From assembly GCA_026415275.1 (NCBI GenBank), contig JAOAHK010000102.1:1-7802 (forward strand): DNA of 7,802 nt. Direction: 5' to 3'. The notes under the pieces were generated by a model. That model did not search any database and had not been told where the DNA came from. It was given only the letters and a program-made list of their open reading frames with translations. Each line of letters opens with the position of its first letter. The first letter of the stretch is position 1. The stretch is from Anaerolineales bacterium. GTDB lineage: Bacteria; Chloroflexota; Anaerolineae; Anaerolineales; UBA4823. Below are positions 4,669 to 7,802 of this stretch, in pieces. Position numbers and translations under genes: made by a program.

Positions 4669-7035
4669 ATGACAATGACCGAACGTGTTGCTCGCTTACG
4701 CCAACAAAGCTTAGAGGCAATCCCAACCCTTTCCGGGGAACGAGCGGAGCTTATCACCGAATTCTATGCCCAAAATCTGGGCTTTATCTCGGAGCCGGTG
4801 CGCCGCGCCCTCGCCTTTCAATATCTGATGGAGCATAAGACGATTTACATCGGCGAGGGCGAATTAATTGTTGGAGAAAAGGGACCTGCGCCAAAAGCCG
4901 CTCCCACCTACCCGGAATTGTGTTGTCATTCGCTCGAAGATTTGGATATTCTCGATTCGCGCGAGAAAATTCCCTTCAAAGTCAGCCCCGAAGTGCGCAA
5001 GCTCTACGAAGAAAAGATCATTCCCTTCTGGAAAGGGAAATCAATGCGTGATTTGCTTTTCCGCGAGATGACGGCCGAATGGAAAGCCGCTTATGAAGCC
5101 GGCATTTTCACCGAGTTCATGGAACAGCGCGCACCAGGGCACACTGTGTTAGATGACAAAATTTATCGCAAGGGCATGTTGGATTTCATCGAGGATATCC
5201 AGCGCAGCCTCGCCAATTTAGATTTCTACAATGACCCTGAGGCCTATGACAAACAAGAGGAGTTGCGTGCAATGGAAATCGTTGCGCGCGCCCTAATCCG
5301 TTTTGCTGAGCGGCACGCCGAGAAAGCCCGCCAACTGGCAGCCCAGACCAGCGACCCACAACGCAAAGCAGAACTAGAGCAGATTACTGAAATCTGCACT
5401 TGGGTGCCGGCTCATGCGCCGCGCAATTTCTGGGAAGCCTTGCAGTATTACTGGTTTGTCCATCTGGGTGTGACCATCGAATTGAACACTTGGGACTCGT
5501 TCTGTCCCGGCAAGCTTGATCATCATCTGCTTCCTTTCTACGAAAAAGGGCTAGCCGATGGCAGCTTGACTCGCGAGAAAGCGGAAGAACTCTTACAATG
5601 CTTTTGGATCAAATTCAACAACCAACCGGCGCCACCCAAGGTTGGCGTGACGGCTGCCGAAAGCGGCACCTATACCGACTTTGCCCAGATCAACCTCGGC
5701 GGGGTGAAACCAGATGGCTCGGATGGCGTCAACGAGGTGACTTACCTGTTACTAGATGTTATCGAGCAAATGCGTCTGTTGCAGCCCAGTTCCTCGATTC
5801 AGGTCAGCAAAACGAATCCCGATGCCTTTATCCAGCGCGCTGGAAGGATTATCCGCACGGGCTTTGGGCAGCCCTCGGTTTTCAACAGCGATCTTATTGT
5901 CCAAGAATTGGTACGGCAGGGGAAGTCGGTCATCGATGCCCGATGTGGTGGTTCGTCGGGCTGTGTAGAAGTCGGTGCATTTGGCAAGGAAAACTATAAC
6001 CTGACCGGTTACTTTAACCTCCCGAAGATCCTCGAACTGACACTAAACAACGGCGTTGACCCACGCAGCGGCAAGCAAATTGGCATCCGGACGGGTGACC
6101 CAACCCAACTTAAGAGCTTTGCCGAATTGTTTGAGGCTTTTCGGCGCCAGATGAATTACTTCATTGACATCAAGGTGCGCGGTAATCAAGTGGTGGAGCG
6201 CTTGTATGCCAACTATATGCCGGCCCCGTTCTTATCGCTGCTGATCGATGATTGCATTTTGCGCGGTAAAGATTATCATAACGGAGGGGCGAGGTATAAC
6301 ACCACCTATATTATGGGGGTAGGATTGGGCACGATCACCGATTCGCTTTCAGCCATTAAGTATCACGTGTTCGACCAGCAGAACTTGAGCATGAGAGAAT
6401 TGCTCCATTTATTGCAAACGAACTTTGAGGGCAACGAACGCAAGCGTCTCATGCTCGTCAACCGCACGCCGCGCTACGGTAATGATGATGATTATGCCGA
6501 TAGCATCATGCGTCAGGTGTTTGAGGCTTACTACCAAGCCATCGAAGGGCGTAAGAACACTAAAGGCGGCGAATACCACATCAACCTACTGCCCACCACA
6601 GTGCACGTTTATTTTGGTTCGGTGACCGGAGCAACTCCCGATGGGCGCAAAGCCGGAATGCCGCTCTCGGAAGGCATCTCGCCTGTGCAAGGCGCTGACC
6701 GCCACGGGCCGACGGCTGTGGTCAAATCGGCTGCCAAAATGGATCACGTTCGCACCGGCGGCACCCTGTTGAACCAAAAATTCACCCCTCAACTGCTCCA
6801 AGACGAAGAAGGGCTGACCCGCCTGACTCACCTGATCCGCACCTATTTCAACCTCGATGGACATCACATCCAATTCAATGTGGTGGACGCGGCTACGCTG
6901 CGGGCTGCTCAAGCCAATCCAGAACAATACCGCGACTTAATCGTGCGCGTGGCTGGTTACAGCGATTACTTCTGTGACCTGAGCAAGACCTTGCAAGATG
7001 AAATCATCGCCCGCACTGAGCACACGAGTTTTTAA
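4669..7035 (+). CDS. hypD: Glycyl-radical enzyme, probable trans-4-hydroxy-L-proline dehydratase
   Basis: Cytosolic oxygen-sensitive enzyme of 788 residues with a PFL-like barrel (about 10-640) and the C-terminal glycine-radical domain (about 660-788). The thiyl-forming cysteine is C432 in GGSSGCVEVGAFGKE, with the dehydratase glutamate E434 two residues on; the radical glycine is G763 in RVAGYSDYF. Substrate-pocket residues I recall from C. difficile HypD (H160, D278, S334, D339, F340, C434, E436, Y450, T645, G765) all recur here shifted by exactly two: H158, D276, S332, D337, F338, C432, E434, Y448, T643, G763. HypD dehydrates trans-4-hydroxyproline to pyrroline-5-carboxylate, which ProC then reduces to proline. 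The single Cys excludes pyruvate formate-lyase, and D276 is where I recall a His in glycerol/propanediol dehydratase. There is no microcompartment-type N-terminal extension. The activase lies 4 nt upstream. An uncharacterised dehydratase close to HypD remains possible. Confidence 0.82.
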   Translation: MTMTERVARLRQQSLEAIPTLSGERAELITEFYAQNLGFISEPVRRALAFQYLMEHKTIYIGEGELIVGEKGPAPKAAPTYPELCCHSLEDLDILDSREKIPFKVSPEVRKLYEEKIIPFWKGKSMRDLLFREMTAEWKAAYEAGIFTEFMEQRAPGHTVLDDKIYRKGMLDFIEDIQRSLANLDFYNDPEAYDKQEELRAMEIVARALIRFAERHAEKARQLAAQTSDPQRKAELEQITEICTWVPAHAPRNFWEALQYYWFVHLGVTIELNTWDSFCPGKLDHHLLPFYEKGLADGSLTREKAEELLQCFWIKFNNQPAPPKVGVTAAESGTYTDFAQINLGGVKPDGSDGVNEVTYLLLDVIEQMRLLQPSSSIQVSKTNPDAFIQRAGRIIRTGFGQPSVFNSDLIVQELVRQGKSVIDARCGGSSGCVEVGAFGKENYNLTGYFNLPKILELTLNNGVDPRSGKQIGIRTGDPTQLKSFAELFEAFRRQMNYFIDIKVRGNQVVERLYANYMPAPFLSLLIDDCILRGKDYHNGGARYNTTYIMGVGLGTITDSLSAIKYHVFDQQNLSMRELLHLLQTNFEGNERKRLMLVNRTPRYGNDDDYADSIMRQVFEAYYQAIEGRKNTKGGEYHINLLPTTVHVYFGSVTGATPDGRKAGMPLSEGISPVQGADRHGPTAVVKSAAKMDHVRTGGTLLNQKFTPQLLQDEEGLTRLTHLIRTYFNLDGHHIQFNVVDAATLRAAQANPEQYRDLIVRVAGYSDYFCDLSKTLQDEIIARTEHTSF

Positions 7036-7170
7036 GTCTACAGGCAGGAGGGTAAAAGCCATATCAGAAGAGGACAATGAGCTAGAGATCCGGGCAGTCA
7101 AAGAAAAGCTTGCGCGCCGTTCTTGTTACTGATGTTCGGTTGTCCTTACAAAGAGGAATATTGCGCTTCC
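7036..7170. other. Convergent intergenic region without a clear terminator
   Basis: Between the ends of the glycyl-radical gene and the minus-strand gene I find no stable hairpin with a U-tract on either strand. The only structured item is a strong Shine-Dalgarno at 7046-7052 leading into a short ATA-initiated frame, described separately. Termination may be factor-dependent or occur inside the opposing gene. Confidence 0.5.
7061..7132 (+). other. Possible 23-codon relic or small ORF with an ATA start
   Basis: AGGAGGG at 7046-7052 is followed after an ideal 8-nt spacer by ATA TCA GAA GAG GAC and an open frame of 23 codons ending at TGA 7130-7132. The peptide would be charged (begins ISEEDNELEI, then RAVKEKLARR, ending SCY). 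One change, ATG to ATA, would explain a lost start, or ATA may act as a rare start. It could be the truncated head of a former third operon gene. I do not recognise the peptide; the ribosome site is clear, the coding call is weak. Confidence 0.25.
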
Positions 7171-7802
7171 CTATCTCGTAGGCAACTTCTCGATGCGGTA
7201 GTTCTCAGGTCCTACTAAATCCTGTAAGCGCTGGAGGAGTTCTGGGCAGACACCGGTTGTCTCGTTCGGGAATTGAATGAGATAACCTCGCCCGTTGTCA
7301 AACACTTGAAAGCAGAAACGATCGTTACCCGGGTAGGAAACCAGCGTGCCATAAATCCGCCGAAAACGGAATAGATCGCGGCTTCGATCTTCTCCTTGGC
7401 GGAAGACGATGGTCAGCATCTGAATTTCTTGGGCCTCGCGGCCGAGATCTGGAGGAAGGATATAGGGAGTCTGCGTTTCGCGCACCTCGGCGGCTTCTTC
7501 GGTGGATCGCATTCTCTCCTTTTGAGGTTCCTGATTTTTCAAAGCAACTCCTGGGTTTACCTCAGCAACTGGTGCGGCTTTTGCTGGATTCGCCAAAACT
7601 GCCTGGGGTTCATCTTCCCAAGGTGGCAGGTCATCTTCGGGCAAAGGGATTAACTCATCGGTCAAATCCCAGTCCAAACCCTCATCATAAAGAGCAGGTT
7701 CGGATGGATTTTTGCCGACTACCGTTGAGGGCGAGGTTGACTTTCGGGCGAGCGGAGAAGGTGCTTTTTGGGCACCTTGTTGGGTTGGCTGGTTTTCCAA
7801 CG
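7171..7802 (-). CDS. C-terminal part of a probable DNA polymerase III alpha subunit (partial)
   Basis: The minus-strand frame is open from the window edge to the stop at 7171-7173, giving about 210 residues. A TTG at 7800-7798 could serve as a start, but no upstream stop is visible, so the gene most likely begins outside the window. The first ~115 residues form a low-complexity linker rich in Pro, Glu, Asp and Ala (for example LIPLPEDDLPPWEDEP). The last ~85 form a folded domain: IQMLTIVFRQGEDRSRDLFR, then RRIYGTLVSYPGNDRF, GRGYLIQFPNETTGVCPELL and LVGPENYRIE. From memory this resembles the C-terminal end of Chloroflexota-type DnaE, the replicative polymerase subunit. If so, it is a housekeeping gene unrelated to the plus-strand operons and converging on them. 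No polymerase motif is in view, so the call is moderate. Confidence 0.5.
   Translation of the reverse strand, partial: LENQPTQQGAQKAPSPLARKSTSPSTVVGKNPSEPALYDEGLDWDLTDELIPLPEDDLPPWEDEPQAVLANPAKAAPVAEVNPGVALKNQEPQKERMRSTEEAAEVRETQTPYILPPDLGREAQEIQMLTIVFRQGEDRSRDLFRFRRIYGTLVSYPGNDRFCFQVFDNGRGYLIQFPNETTGVCPELLQRLQDLVGPENYRIEKLPTR

Noticed and set aside
6586..6927. Minus-strand open frame inside the glycyl-radical domain region
   Set aside because: It opposes the conserved C-terminal part of the enzyme and shows no ribosome site or domain.
4669..7035. Pyruvate formate-lyase, glycerol dehydratase or choline lyase as the identity of the glycyl-radical enzyme
   Set aside because: There is no double-Cys motif (PFL); D276 sits where I recall His in glycerol dehydratase; there is no CutC-like N-terminal extension; the HypD residue set fits fully.
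7071..7146. AGGACAA ... TTGTCCT inverted repeat
   Set aside because: The 7-bp arms are separated by more than 60 nt without supporting inner pairing; likely chance.
1..7802. tRNA, rRNA, CRISPR, insertion sequence or attachment site
   Set aside because: No cloverleaf, regularly spaced repeats, transposase frame or terminal inverted repeats were seen on reading either strand.

Overview
The window looks like chromosomal DNA of an anaerobic, probably Chloroflexota (Anaerolineae-like) bacterium. That placement rests on protein style, an oxygen-sensitive glycyl-radical enzyme, and a minus-strand gene end resembling the C-terminus of Chloroflexota-type DnaE. It is an inference from memory, not a search result.

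Layout. Positions 1-3594 form a plus-strand peptide-uptake operon: the 3' end of an oligopeptide-binding protein (1-177), an intercistronic hairpin (200-233), two ABC permeases of the DppB/OppB and DppC/OppC types (262-1275 and 1289-2326), and an M24 aminopeptidase/prolidase with all five metal ligands (2368-3594). A 149-bp gap (3595-3743) carries a plausible promoter overlapping a 10-bp-period direct repeat. It is followed by a tight two-gene operon: a glycyl-radical-enzyme activase (3744-4664) and a 788-residue glycyl-radical enzyme (4669-7035). Positions 7036-7170 hold no confident gene, only a strong Shine-Dalgarno followed by an ATA-initiated 23-codon frame. The window ends in a convergent minus-strand gene (7171-7802) cut by the window edge.

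Main reading. The glycyl-radical enzyme is best explained as trans-4-hydroxy-L-proline dehydratase (HypD). Each substrate-pocket and catalytic residue I recall from Clostridioides difficile HypD is present here at a constant offset of -2: H158, D276, S332, D337, F338, C432, E434, Y448, T643 and G763. HypD turns hydroxyproline into pyrroline-5-carboxylate, which ProC reduces to proline.

Beside a peptide importer and an Xaa-Pro-type peptidase, this suggests a route for scavenging hydroxyproline-containing peptides, such as collagen or plant cell-wall fragments: import, cleavage of Xaa-Hyp bonds, then radical dehydration. The transporter ATPases and ProC are not in the window. The two operons may be only neighbours, because they have separate transcription signals and different base composition.
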